From positions 2,797,001 through 2,861,000 of the forward strand of contig NC_090775.1 in NCBI RefSeq assembly GCF_001761485.1: a DNA stretch of 64,000 bases, given 5' to 3'. The notes beneath the pieces were generated by a model that was not told where the DNA came from, ran no database searches, and saw only the letters and a list, made by a program, of their open reading frames with translations. The first letter of the stretch is position 1, and every line of letters starts with the position of its first letter. The position numbers and the translations under genes were made by a program. Shown here in pieces: positions 1 to 9,466 of the stretch. This DNA comes from Yarrowia lipolytica. Its lineage: Eukaryota > Ascomycota > Dipodascomycetes > Dipodascales.

Positions 1-1974
1 TAATACTTGGGAATTTGGTTGGGAAGAGATGGGATTTTTTAGAGAATAATATTACACACTCTGTGCGGTATACACAGGCAACAGTGCAAACAGCATCCAG
101 ACCATGATCGTATAATACGGACTCATCCACCCTTCGCCACTCCCACATTTATGCAACTCTGATGTGTCATTAGTGTCCTGTCAGACCCTTCTAATTACCG
201 TACAATACAATGCTTGTACTCGTACGAACGTCTGACTGGCGCCAAGACTTGTCTGCGCTGTGCAGTATCCAGGTAATATGGACGTTGTGGGGAAGCGTTT
301 GGAGGAGTGGGGTTGAGGTACATCAAACCCCCTTTGACAGGGGACTACTGTAACCCTGACTGGCGCACCTTGCGGCTTTTAACGCGTGAGATCGCTTATA
401 CCTGCGAGTTTCTTCTTCGCCCAGGTCTGGGTGGTTCTAGCGAGGTGTAACGGACGCAGTTACAGGTGGTGCTCGTATGTACTATGCATGTCTTCAGATC
501 CATACAACTAGAGCGTTGCCTGAGCTCAACCTGAGGGGTGGAATACAGCACACTGGTTACAGTAGTACAAGTACACGTAGCTTTAATCTGCAACTTCCCA
601 GTTGTACGACCTTTTTTTTTTTTTGACATCGCAACTCCTACAGACTTTGGAAGAGGTTGAGGGGCGGGATCCGAGCCCATCAGTTTTTTTCCAACGGCTG
701 GCTGCCTTTCAACCCCGCACCATGAATACACAGATTCAAGGGTGTGGACGACGTCTATCAGCTGAGTTTTTCCGAATCGTAAAAGATACCCAGCAACTCC
801 TATGCGTCTTACCCCAGGTTACGAATGTACGACTGTACGCACACTGGAGTGTCGTCATTTCAAATGAGAACAAAAGAAGGACGAAAACGAATGTAGAGGT
901 CCTAATATAAGCTCACAAAAAATAATAGAAATAGAAAATTATAATGTGGTATTTATGGTAGCTACTGATGATTAGGCCTACAAGTAGGGCAATTTGCACA
1001 AAATAAGGTGCATTATACGTTTCCTGCCAGACACTAACGTTCGCACTAATGTCGGGTTCCCGAGACTACGGGAGCTAAAAAGAACAGGATAGACTGGTGT
1101 GAGCGACGCAAAAAAAGGTGGAACTAGGCCTCAGCCGGCAATTGAGACCCCCAATGCGTGTATGCAGCTATTATTGCTGTTGTCTCACATGTATTTCTAT
1201 TCCCTTTGCTCGAGCCCTTGTTCGCTATGCATAGTGCGGCTGGCGAGTGTGGGGAGAGGCGCATTACCGCAAATAGAGTACTAGGAAGAGAAACAGACAA
1301 AGGCCGAAAGGCAAGAGAGCGCATTAAAAGATATCGTTTACCAAATATGGGCTAACTCGCCAAAATGTAAATACACAGGCGTTCTAGCAACGTCTTAGAA
1401 CAATAGGAACTTGAATCAGATCATTAAAGCTGATCTAAAGGGGGTCTATTCTTTTACCTGCAGTATTCGCACCGTGTATACTCTGCTTCGGCATATGCCC
1501 GGCAACCTGGACTCCCACCTTTATTTTCACCCTTAACCTTGGCGTTCATGTAACAGTCGCCGCCATGACAATCGGGGAGGTAACAGTTTCTCGTACAAGG
1601 ACCCTCCCACGGATAAGGTCTTACCCCCACCATATGTCTGCTTGTCTGCTTTTGTGGCCACGTCCGATTAAGCAGCTTCGTCCCTTGTCTAAGGGCCGTC
1701 AATGCATGGATATCGAACTCCTCCAGACAAGGACCAGCTTGGCGATGAATGCATGACTCTTTTGGATCTCTTGGAGCTACGGGTATATAACTGGGACGGT
1801 TAACTGGTTAGTTTTCCATCTCCAAGCATCTCGATCCCCATCGACTCTCAACGCTCTCATACACATCTCCTTACGCAACCTCAACACCAACCTGCATCTC
1901 AACATCTACTCAACAACCCTGCAACAACCACTTTAAGAAGACCTACATTTCTCCTATCTTCTCTAGAACCCACA
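1..1974. other. Intergenic region upstream of MFS permease gene
   Basis: No convincing gene was found on either strand. The open frames here are short, lack family resemblance and mostly start at non-ATG codons. The last 190 bases look like a promoter and leader: a TATATAA box followed by a pyrimidine-rich stretch without ATG. A single GATAAG at 1612-1617 matches the GATA-factor core that controls nitrogen-regulated permeases in other yeasts, but one copy can occur by chance. Confidence 0.6.
1784..1790 (+). promoter_or_regulatory. TATA box of the MFS permease gene
   Basis: TATATAA lies about 190 bases before the permease start codon. It is followed by a C/T-rich leader with no ATG before 1975, as expected for a scanning 5' UTR. 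Confidence 0.55.
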
Positions 1975-3513
1975 ATGGACGAAACTAAGGAACTCTCCAT
2001 TGAACACAAGGAGCTGGCTGAGATTGCCTCCATTACATCTCCTAAAAACATTGGACTCCCCACTGCTGAGGAAAAGTTTCCGAACATCAACAGAAAGAAG
2101 CTGCTGCGAAAGATGGACTGGCACCTCATGCCCATGCTCACAATGCTTTATCTCATGTCATTTCTGGACCGAGGAAACATTGGAAATGCACGAATTGAGG
2201 GTATTGTTGAGGATCTGGGACTCTCAGGTACCCAGTTCAATTGGTCCATCACCGTCTTCTTCTTCACATACTGTGTGTTTGAAGTGCCCTCCAATATGCT
2301 TCTCAAGCGATTCCGTCCATCCATCTACCTTCCCACCATCATGGTTGCCTGGGGCATTGTTATGACTCTTATGGGCATTGTCAAAAACTACGGTGGTCTT
2401 CTGGCTTGCCGACTCATTTTGGGAGCTACTGAAGCTGGTCTTTTCCCTGGTGTCGCTTACTATCTGACCATGTGGTACTGCCGAGCTGACATGCAGTACC
2501 GACAGGCCATGTTCTTCTCTGCTGCAGGATCAGCTGGAGCCTTCTCTGGTATCCTTGCCTTTGGAATCGGAAAGATGAGAGGAAAGGCTGACCTCAACGG
2601 ATGGCAGTGGATCTTCATTCTCGAAGGTATCGCAACCGTTGTCGTTGCTATCATTGCGTACTTTTGTCTCTATGACTTCCCTGAGACTGCCAAGTTCCTG
2701 ACCGAGGAAGAGCGAGAGTACATCCAGTATGCTCTCGAGTATGATGGCTACGATCGAGACCTCGCTCTCAAGGGTGGAGCTCAAAACTCTGACGCTGTTG
2801 GACGAGACAACTCCAACAACTCCAAGTTCCTCAAGGCTGCCTTCATGGACCCGCAGTCTTGGATTGGTGCGCTTCTTATGATTCTCATTGTTTCTCCTCT
2901 CTACTCCATGTCTTTCTTCAGTCCTATCATTGTCAGGAGTATGGGTCATTCCGCCAGTATTTCGCAGATTCTGTCTGCCCCATTTGGAGCCATTGGAGCC
3001 ATCACCACTGTCATTCAGGCTTACTTTTCAGACAAGTACAAGAGGCGGTTCCCATTTCTCATGGTCAACTTCTCGCTTGGCATCATTGGATACGCCCTTT
3101 GCATCAAATATGGTGTCAATAAACAATGGATCACATACGCAGGTTGTATGATTGTCAACATGGGTCTACAGCCTTCATTCATCTGTCACATTTCCTGGAT
3201 GTCTGTTAATATTGCTGGCCCTTACAAGAGAGCTATTGCCATGGCTATTGTTATCGGTTTCGGAAACATGGGAGGAGCTATTGCTTCCAATATGTACCGA
3301 GCTTCCGACGCCCCTCACTTCAAACAGGGTCATACCATTGCCATCTCCTTTGTTGCCGCCGCCATGGCGGTCACCATCTGTCTGTATCTTGCCTACAACT
3401 TCATCAACAAGCGAAAGGCCAAGCGACTGTTGGAGGGCCACTATGACCAGTACACCTCCGAGGAGCTATCTGCCATGGGTGACCGATCTCCTTACTTCAT
3501 CTACCGAATGTGA
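1975..3513 (+). CDS. MFS permease, anion:cation symporter family (allantoate/nicotinate type)
   Basis: This 512-residue protein is a probable plasma-membrane transporter of small organic anions. It follows the fungal Dal5/Tna1/Seo1 plan: a hydrophilic N-terminus of about 45 residues, then the family-typical stretch DWHLMPMLTMLYLMSFLDRG entering the first membrane helix, about 12 hydrophobic segments and a charged central loop around residues 225-285. The loop after helix 2 and the motif ending in RLILGATEAGLFPG are typical of the family. The start is the first ATG after a TATA box and an ATG-free leader. Substrate cannot be told from sequence: allantoate, nicotinate, vitamins and short peptides are all carried by relatives. 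It is convergent with SLX1, with 180 bases between the stop codons. Confidence 0.92.
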   Translation: MDETKELSIEHKELAEIASITSPKNIGLPTAEEKFPNINRKKLLRKMDWHLMPMLTMLYLMSFLDRGNIGNARIEGIVEDLGLSGTQFNWSITVFFFTYCVFEVPSNMLLKRFRPSIYLPTIMVAWGIVMTLMGIVKNYGGLLACRLILGATEAGLFPGVAYYLTMWYCRADMQYRQAMFFSAAGSAGAFSGILAFGIGKMRGKADLNGWQWIFILEGIATVVVAIIAYFCLYDFPETAKFLTEEEREYIQYALEYDGYDRDLALKGGAQNSDAVGRDNSNNSKFLKAAFMDPQSWIGALLMILIVSPLYSMSFFSPIIVRSMGHSASISQILSAPFGAIGAITTVIQAYFSDKYKRRFPFLMVNFSLGIIGYALCIKYGVNKQWITYAGCMIVNMGLQPSFICHISWMSVNIAGPYKRAIAMAIVIGFGNMGGAIASNMYRASDAPHFKQGHTIAISFVAAAMAVTICLYLAYNFINKRKAKRLLEGHYDQYTSEELSAMGDRSPYFIYRM

Positions 3514-3693
3514 TTCGGACATAATCAAGTGTATAATAATATCGACTATAATTTTGACCTATTCCCATACTGTAGGCTGTGTGGCAGAAGAAAAGTTTTC
3601 GACTGGGCTACTTATAAGACTGGGCTTTCACTCGTACTATTGAAAATTCGAAATCGATTTATAAATTACTTGGTTGTGCTACTTGTAGTAACA

Positions 3694-4560
3694 TCACTCC
3701 TTATTGTCCTCTAGTACGGGTCTCATAGCTAAGACCCCTTTTATCACGTTAGACCATTCCATCCGTGCCAAACACGAGGGACAATCGCCACCAATCGGGA
3801 TGATGTGTCGGGAAGGTGTGGTGAAGGGCAATTCTTCAGGTATCTCCTCATTCAGAAAGCGCTCGGCTAATTCTGCCACGTCAAAGGCCCCATCACAGTT
3901 GTGACAGAGAGCAACATTGCCTTCTGAGATGTTCAGTGTCTTCTCCGATAAATAGCAAGTGAGTTGTTTGTCATTTGAAACAGCATCTCTGCACTTTTGT
4001 AGATATTCTTCTATGCTTCTATTGTTGATGTCGAGTTCCCCGCTTCCCACTGTCGATGGTGGGGCTTCGGCTTCGTCCGAGGGGTAGTCTGTCTCGACCT
4101 GAAACTGAGGTGGCAGACTGCCAACATCGTAATCGTTCTTTTCCCACGCTTCATGCGCATGTGAGCGGAAGAATGTGATTCTCAAATGCATTCTGCGAAA
4201 GTAGGAGCATCTCACTAGCAGACGGATGAAGGCTAGATGCGTTCCCAAAGCTCTGGCTTTCTGAGGCACTTTTCGCTTGATGTCTTTAGTGGTAATGAGA
4301 CGAGTCATGTTAGGATGTTGCAGGGCATGCTCGAATTTGAGAGCAGAAATCTTGGAAGGGAATCCGTTGACAATCAGCACCATACTCCAAGGTCTTAAGT
4401 GTGCTCTTTTGGTTCGCCATGCTCCTCCGGCCTTAAGGTCTCCGTTGTGCTGCCGAATACGTCGGAACGGATTCGGAGTAGAGCCCACGTAGCAGGAGAG
4501 AGGTTTCTTTGTAGACTGCAGCAAATACACTCCGTAGAATGGAGGGTATTGGTGCGTCAT
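3694..4560 (-). CDS. SLX1: Structure-specific endonuclease subunit Slx1
   Basis: The 288-residue protein is the catalytic subunit of the Slx1-Slx4 nuclease, which cuts branched DNA such as flaps and Holliday junctions in the nucleus. The N-terminus is a GIY-YIG domain: YGVYLL at residues 9-14, YVGS at 24-27, the catalytic Arg in RIRQHNG (Arg36) and a conserved Glu in KFEHAL (Glu77). A C-terminal zinc-binding finger is visible, with CHNC near residue 217 and CPSC near 262. Length and order fit the fungal family. Its Slx4 partner is not in this window. The stop codon faces the MFS permease gene. Confidence 0.93.
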   Translation of the reverse strand: MTHQYPPFYGVYLLQSTKKPLSCYVGSTPNPFRRIRQHNGDLKAGGAWRTKRAHLRPWSMVLIVNGFPSKISALKFEHALQHPNMTRLITTKDIKRKVPQKARALGTHLAFIRLLVRCSYFRRMHLRITFFRSHAHEAWEKNDYDVGSLPPQFQVETDYPSDEAEAPPSTVGSGELDINNRSIEEYLQKCRDAVSNDKQLTCYLSEKTLNISEGNVALCHNCDGAFDVAELAERFLNEEIPEELPFTTPSRHIIPIGGDCPSCLARMEWSNVIKGVLAMRPVLEDNKE

Positions 4561-5168
4561 GGTATCTTGTTTTTATGGTGTGGCTATTAAGCTCACCACT
4601 TTGAGAGATGTTTGTTGTGTGCAGTGTGCAGTCGGTTAATATTGAAGGTTCCATGCAGCACCTGAGAGTGACACGCACATGGTACATACAGTACAGTACA
4701 TCCGATGTTGGACAATATTTGGAGGTGGGTTACAGTAGCTTATATAATGTGTCATACTTGTACATCATTACATGTCGAATCTCACCCTTTGATATCAAGG
4801 TAGAGTGACATTATCGAGTGAACTGCTATATCTCGTTGTCCATAACATCAAATTTGGGTGGCGTTTAGTTACGACTCACGTGACGATATCACTTGTTCTC
4901 ACGCGACTACCCACCAACAGTTGACGGTTATTCGCAAGATGGCTTCATTTTGTTGACAGATATACATCACTTGTAAGAGTAAAAGCGGTGTACCTAATAT
5001 AGCCTGCCGTACTTTTACGCGCCTCAGTAGGCTACCTTCCCACTCATATTCACAATAAAATGATCTGTTAATCTATACCTCGCCTAAACGACAAAACAAC
5101 ATGTACTAGTGTACAGCCACCTGTCGTGGGCAGTTTCTTTTGGACTTTTGGACGGTCTTCTAGGTAGC
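4561..5168. promoter_or_regulatory. SLX1 promoter and eIF1A 3' region
   Basis: This gap lies between two genes read on the minus strand. It should hold the SLX1 promoter and the terminator of the eIF1A gene. A CACGTG E-box sits at 4877-4882 inside CTCACGTGAC. Nothing else specific was seen. Confidence 0.5.
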
Positions 5169-5726
5169 TTAGATATCATCGATATCAAGCTCATCCTCCT
5201 CATCATCATCATCATCGTCGTTGTCGAACTCGAAGTTGCACTCGTCGTCCTCTCCACCCTGGTCAGCATCGTTGATCTTGGCAGACTCAGGAAGCTCACC
5301 CTGAGCCTTGAGAGCTCGAGCCTCATCGGGGTGGTACTTCATGATGACATCAGCCTTGTCGTCCTCGAAGTCTCGCAGAGAAAGCAGAATGATATCGGCC
5401 TGGTTGATCCACACCTTCTTTCGGAGCTTTCCTCGAATGTGAGCCAATCGCTTGACACCGTCGAAGCACTGGGCCTCAAGACGACCGTTTCCGAGCATCT
5501 TGACAACCTGGGCGTACTCCTGGCCTTCCTCCTTGTAGACAAGCTCTCGCTTGCTACCCTCAGACTCGTTCTTTCCTCTTCGTCGGTTCTTTCCGCCCTA
5601 GAGTTAGTAAGGTGGGCATTTCAGATTATTCCGTTGGCATTTCCACATGTGCAAAATACCGCCTAGCCTCGATTCTCGTGCCGCAAACCACCGTCAGCTA
5701 CTCACCTTTCCCTTGTTCTTAGGCAT
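5169..5726 (-). CDS. TIF11: Translation initiation factor eIF1A, two exons
   Basis: eIF1A binds the 40S subunit and promotes scanning and start-codon selection. Exon 1 is 5706-5726 and encodes only MPKNKGK; the intron is 5598-5705 (GTGAGT donor, TACTAAC branch point, TAG acceptor); exon 2 is 5169-5597. The spliced product is 149 residues: a basic tail ([12 protein letters not shown]), the OB-fold with [12 protein letters not shown] and [10 protein letters not shown], and an acidic C-terminus ending DELDIDDI. The Asp run is encoded by a short ATC/GAT microsatellite. All of this is diagnostic of eIF1A. Without splicing, translation stops four codons into the intron. It is divergent from CTK3 across about 400 bases. 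Confidence 0.95.
5598..5705 (-). other. Intron of the eIF1A gene
   Basis: 108-base intron inserted after seven codons. The donor is GTGAGT; the branch site TACTAAC lies only three bases before the terminal TAG, the compact arrangement typical of Yarrowia. Confidence 0.9.
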
Positions 5727-6128
5727 TTTGTAGTATACTATCTAGGAACAAATTTTGATAGGGTTGAAAAACTAAGGGAGAGGCATGTCCCAATCGGGAA
5801 GTCATGTGAGTTACCCGGCCGGCAGAGAAGAGCACCGAAGATACGACTTTGGAAGCAGCTATGTGTGAACTCTGTATTAAAAAAATGGAAATTGTTTTTA
5901 TGGAGGTCCCCGTGTTGCTTCCAAATTAATACCATGTCAACAAGACAAGCCCCACTAAGCTGCTGTTTTGGTTTGATGTTCAGATGTCACACGAGATGGA
6001 GCATCCAAGGCACACAGTTGGGAGTTTAGGCTTTCACACCCAGCATTAGTTGATGCAAGTCAACTACAGTAAATTACATAAATTATATTGTGTGCCAACA
6101 TCATTAATCATCACCCCCACACAGCACT
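5727..6128. promoter_or_regulatory. Divergent promoter between eIF1A gene and CTK3
   Basis: About 400 bases separate the two start codons. No gene was found, and no strong known motif beyond AT-rich stretches near 6070-6110. Confidence 0.5.
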
Positions 6129-6953
6129 ATGGATCCTTTTGAAGCTCGAATGACGATGGTGGAGCTCGTGGGACGGCTCAACGCCTCACATTCGTCCGAA
6201 TCTACCCTCGCTAGTTTCATGATGAAACACGACGACCTCAAGGAAGACCTCTACGCCTGTATCATGGAGATTCTCGAGAGCACAGCCAAAGACAACGTCA
6301 ACATGCGTAACAACATCATGTGGGCGCTGGGCTTTTTGTGTATGAAGATTGAAGAGTACGAGAGTAAACGGAAACGCAAGATTGCTGAAGGCACGCCAGT
6401 CGGAGACTCCAAGGACATGACGTTCTACAACGCCAGTCTGGTCAATGATCTGGTCAAGATCACCACAGAGCTCGTGTGCTCAGACGACGAGATTGGCCGA
6501 ATCAACAAGCAGAGCGCGTTGCTGTTTCTCAACAAGATGAAGAAACGCAAACTGGGAACCGCAGCTGGTAAGGGTCCTCAGGGCTTGGAGCAGATCGACC
6601 GAGCTATTGACATTCTACAAAAGCGACAACCACCAGTACAGGATGAAACCGACCTCAAACTGCCCATGACAAATGCGCAGAAACTCAAGCGAATGGAGGA
6701 GGACCGGGAACGTTCAAAAATGGAACGAGAGAATGCATGGGTGATTGGACGGAACGAAGACGAGTTTGAATTACAATGGGATGCCCTGGATGGCGGTTTC
6801 ACGGCTCTGGACAAGTACGAAACCCAGGAGGAAAACGAAATGTGCCAGCTGGCGAAATTTGGACTGGACTTGTCTGCTGCTGTGAGATATTTGGCTCAGG
6901 GAAAGCGAAGACGGCTAGAAGAGCCAACGCCCGGGCGGGAAACTATGGCATAG
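6129..6953 (+). CDS. CTK3: CTD kinase I gamma subunit Ctk3
   Basis: The 274-residue protein is the third subunit of CTDK-I (Ctk1-Ctk2-Ctk3), which phosphorylates Ser2 of the RNA polymerase II C-terminal domain during elongation. The N-terminus (MDPFEARMTMVELVGRLNAS, then DDLKEDLYACIMEILE and NNIMWALGFLCMKIEEY) is the CID-like helical domain of the family. A charged linker follows, and the C-terminal helix near residues 180-235 (QKLKRMEEDRERSKMERE, then WD) matches the Ctk3 C-terminal region. Ctk1 and Ctk2 are not nearby. It is convergent with YAT1. Confidence 0.9.
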   Translation: MDPFEARMTMVELVGRLNASHSSESTLASFMMKHDDLKEDLYACIMEILESTAKDNVNMRNNIMWALGFLCMKIEEYESKRKRKIAEGTPVGDSKDMTFYNASLVNDLVKITTELVCSDDEIGRINKQSALLFLNKMKKRKLGTAAGKGPQGLEQIDRAIDILQKRQPPVQDETDLKLPMTNAQKLKRMEEDRERSKMERENAWVIGRNEDEFELQWDALDGGFTALDKYETQEENEMCQLAKFGLDLSAAVRYLAQGKRRRLEEPTPGRETMA

Positions 6954-7222
6954 TATGTACACTATACAGTAATTATTTATTTGCATCAGCTACACACCCA
7001 GTAGTGAGCTGTAACCAATCACCATGAAGCATATTTTTTCTTTGTATTGTACATTAGGAGCTGTAGTACAAGGACAGTATGGACAATTCCTTGTGCTGTT
7101 CTATTGTGTACTTCTGCAACCCAACAAATATACAAGTAGCCCTGCTGTGTACAGTTCGATTATTACTCAAGCCAAAATTTTAACCTATAAATGCAAAATG
7201 TCCTACAAATAGAGAGAGCCCC

Positions 7223-9466
7223 TTAATACTCAGCCAGTCTGAGCTTTCTACCAATCTCCTTGCGTCCCAGCCGCTCGGTATCAGCCGCGTTCTCAAAGTC
7301 CGCCATGTCAAAGTATCCGTAACCTCCAAGAAGATAAGACATCTCCTCGTCGTAGATCTCTGTCTCGGAGGGCTTCCTGGACCGGGGAAGAGTTCGGCCA
7401 AAGTGAACTTGCTTGGTGGTATGTACCTGAGGAACTCGTTCACAAGACCGAGCTCGAGAAGCACCAGCAGGTCGCTGGGCCTTGGCCTTGGCGACCTCTC
7501 GAAACAGGAGACGGATCTCCATCATGACAGTGGACAGAGTCTCGAGGAAACGAGCAGTCTGTCGATGCTTAGAAGATGCACAGATGGTGATAGAGTCATC
7601 CTTGATGATGTAACCAAGACCGTATCCATCGGGAGAAGTGGGACCGAATCCGAACAGCTTGAGAGCAGGGTTACCACAGTTGGAAGTCGACAGAATGGTG
7701 TTGTTCAGCTTGTCCCATCCGGGATCAGAGAAGATGCTGGGAATGGATCCACCAGCCTTGGGAAGATGCACGTCTCCTAGACCAGTGATGGGAGTCATCT
7801 CGTCTCCAATATCAACTGCAGTCTGAGAACCAATGGAGGTCTGAGAGGTGGTTGAGTCGTTGTCATCAGACTCCTCAAGATATCGTCTCCAGATGCATAG
7901 AAGAGCGTAAAGATGACGATCCTGTCCAAGACCTTGAGAGGACTTCTTAGTATTCTTGGTGTGCTGCTGGCAAGCCTTTCGTAGGTACTCCAGCTTGGTT
8001 TCAGCAGGAAGGTCCTCGCAGAACTTTCGGCAGAACTCAGACGACTCCTTTGTTACTGACCGAATGGACTCGGTTCGGCCATGCAAAAAGGTTTTGGTCA
8101 TAGCGGGCTCGTAAGTGCATTCCACACGTCCGTAAAGAACGTAGTAGGCAGCCTGGAAGACCATCTGAACAAAGGCGTCAGGAGAACAGCCCATCTCACA
8201 GATGGCTTTCTTTCCGTAGTGGTTGAAAGAAAGACACTCAAACTCGTTCTGGTGGATGAGATCGGAGTTCCGGGTCTCGGCAAAACGTAGAGCAGTTTGG
8301 AGCTCGGGACCAATGGACCACTCGAGCTTTCGAGGAGTGGTAGACACGTTACCGAACGAAGCTGGATCTCGCTTCGCTGGGTCAGGAGAAACTGTCTTCC
8401 AAAGAGAAGGAGCAGCTCCAGAAATGGTGTTAGCAAACCGCAGAATGGAGTCGGTGTAAATGTCGGACACAAATCGCAGCACGGTGTGACCATCGACACC
8501 AGTATGCTCGAAAGTCACCCCGGCCTTTGCATTCTGAGTGACGATAATTTGCAGCTTATCGTACCATCTGTTCGTGCATGTTCCGACCTGGACACCCTTC
8601 TGGAGCTCTGAAAGACCACAAAGGGCGTTTCGGGTGAGATCTGAAAGAGACTCGGGGGCTGCGTGATCCAAACAGACGACAAACAGAGCAGAGTCAATGA
8701 GTTTGAGACACTCGTAGTTGGAAGAGTCGGTGGCACGGTTCATCTGGTCTCTGATAGAAGCCCAGACACGTCGGTTTTCTGTGGTGAGCACTCCGACGGC
8801 TCCCTTTGCAATCTCAGTGATAGGAGTACCCTCTGCGTCCTGGATGATAGTCTCAAAGTTGAGCGCGATATCCTTTTCCACCATGATGAGGTCGTTGTTG
8901 TCGTCCAACACGTCAAACCAGTAGAACTGCGATCGGCAGAGCACAACAATATGCTTGGAGGTGGAGTCAGACTGCATGACACAGCCATTTGCAGAGGGGA
9001 TTCGGGCACTGGCAAACAGTCGCGAGTACTGGTACATGCAGAGCTTTGTGCCTCGGACGTTATCTGGGGGCAGCTCCTCTCGTCTGAGGGCTCGGATGAA
9101 CCGCAGAGAAGATGTGGTTAATGTAGCTGCTCGATCGACCTGGCTCTGTTGAACCGGGGTGGGGTCATCTTCAATGAGGAAGAAGGGGTTGAGGTTGAGA
9201 ACGAGGGGGGAGTCATAGTTGAGATACGAATCGTACCAAAACTGCTCAATGTATGACGATCGGGGCTTTCCGTACTGCTTGAGCTCCTCCTGGAGAATGG
9301 GTCCGCTGGTGTTGAGAAACTCGTGGACAGCTCTTTCTGTTCGTTCATGCTCGTGGGCCGTTTGCAGCGGTCGCAGTGCCTCCAGATAATTGTCACATGT
9401 GTCTTTGAGGTCGGGAATGGGCAGCTTGGGCAGCGACTCCTGGTGAGCAAAGGTGCTGTCGCTCAT
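7223..9466 (-). CDS. YAT1: Carnitine O-acetyltransferase, Yat1-like
   Basis: This 747-residue enzyme transfers acetyl groups between CoA and carnitine, used to move acetyl units between compartments during growth on acetate, ethanol or fatty acids. The N-terminus has the family motif LPKLPIPDLKDTCDNYLEAL and later SSYIEQFWYDSYL. The catalytic His is His321 in FEHTGVDGHTVLRF, and the C-terminal substrate motif GYGLGYIIKDDSI is present. The ending (EEMSYLLGGYGYFDM) resembles yeast Yat1. There is no peroxisomal C-terminal tripeptide and no clear mitochondrial presequence, so a cytosolic or outer-membrane-associated role is inferred. A TATA box lies about 150 bases upstream. Confidence 0.93.
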   Translation of the reverse strand: MSDSTFAHQESLPKLPIPDLKDTCDNYLEALRPLQTAHEHERTERAVHEFLNTSGPILQEELKQYGKPRSSYIEQFWYDSYLNYDSPLVLNLNPFFLIEDDPTPVQQSQVDRAATLTTSSLRFIRALRREELPPDNVRGTKLCMYQYSRLFASARIPSANGCVMQSDSTSKHIVVLCRSQFYWFDVLDDNNDLIMVEKDIALNFETIIQDAEGTPITEIAKGAVGVLTTENRRVWASIRDQMNRATDSSNYECLKLIDSALFVVCLDHAAPESLSDLTRNALCGLSELQKGVQVGTCTNRWYDKLQIIVTQNAKAGVTFEHTGVDGHTVLRFVSDIYTDSILRFANTISGAAPSLWKTVSPDPAKRDPASFGNVSTTPRKLEWSIGPELQTALRFAETRNSDLIHQNEFECLSFNHYGKKAICEMGCSPDAFVQMVFQAAYYVLYGRVECTYEPAMTKTFLHGRTESIRSVTKESSEFCRKFCEDLPAETKLEYLRKACQQHTKNTKKSSQGLGQDRHLYALLCIWRRYLEESDDNDSTTSQTSIGSQTAVDIGDEMTPITGLGDVHLPKAGGSIPSIFSDPGWDKLNNTILSTSNCGNPALKLFGFGPTSPDGYGLGYIIKDDSITICASSKHRQTARFLETLSTVMMEIRLLFREVAKAKAQRPAGASRARSCERVPQVHTTKQVHFGRTLPRSRKPSETEIYDEEMSYLLGGYGYFDMADFENAADTERLGRKEIGRKLRLAEY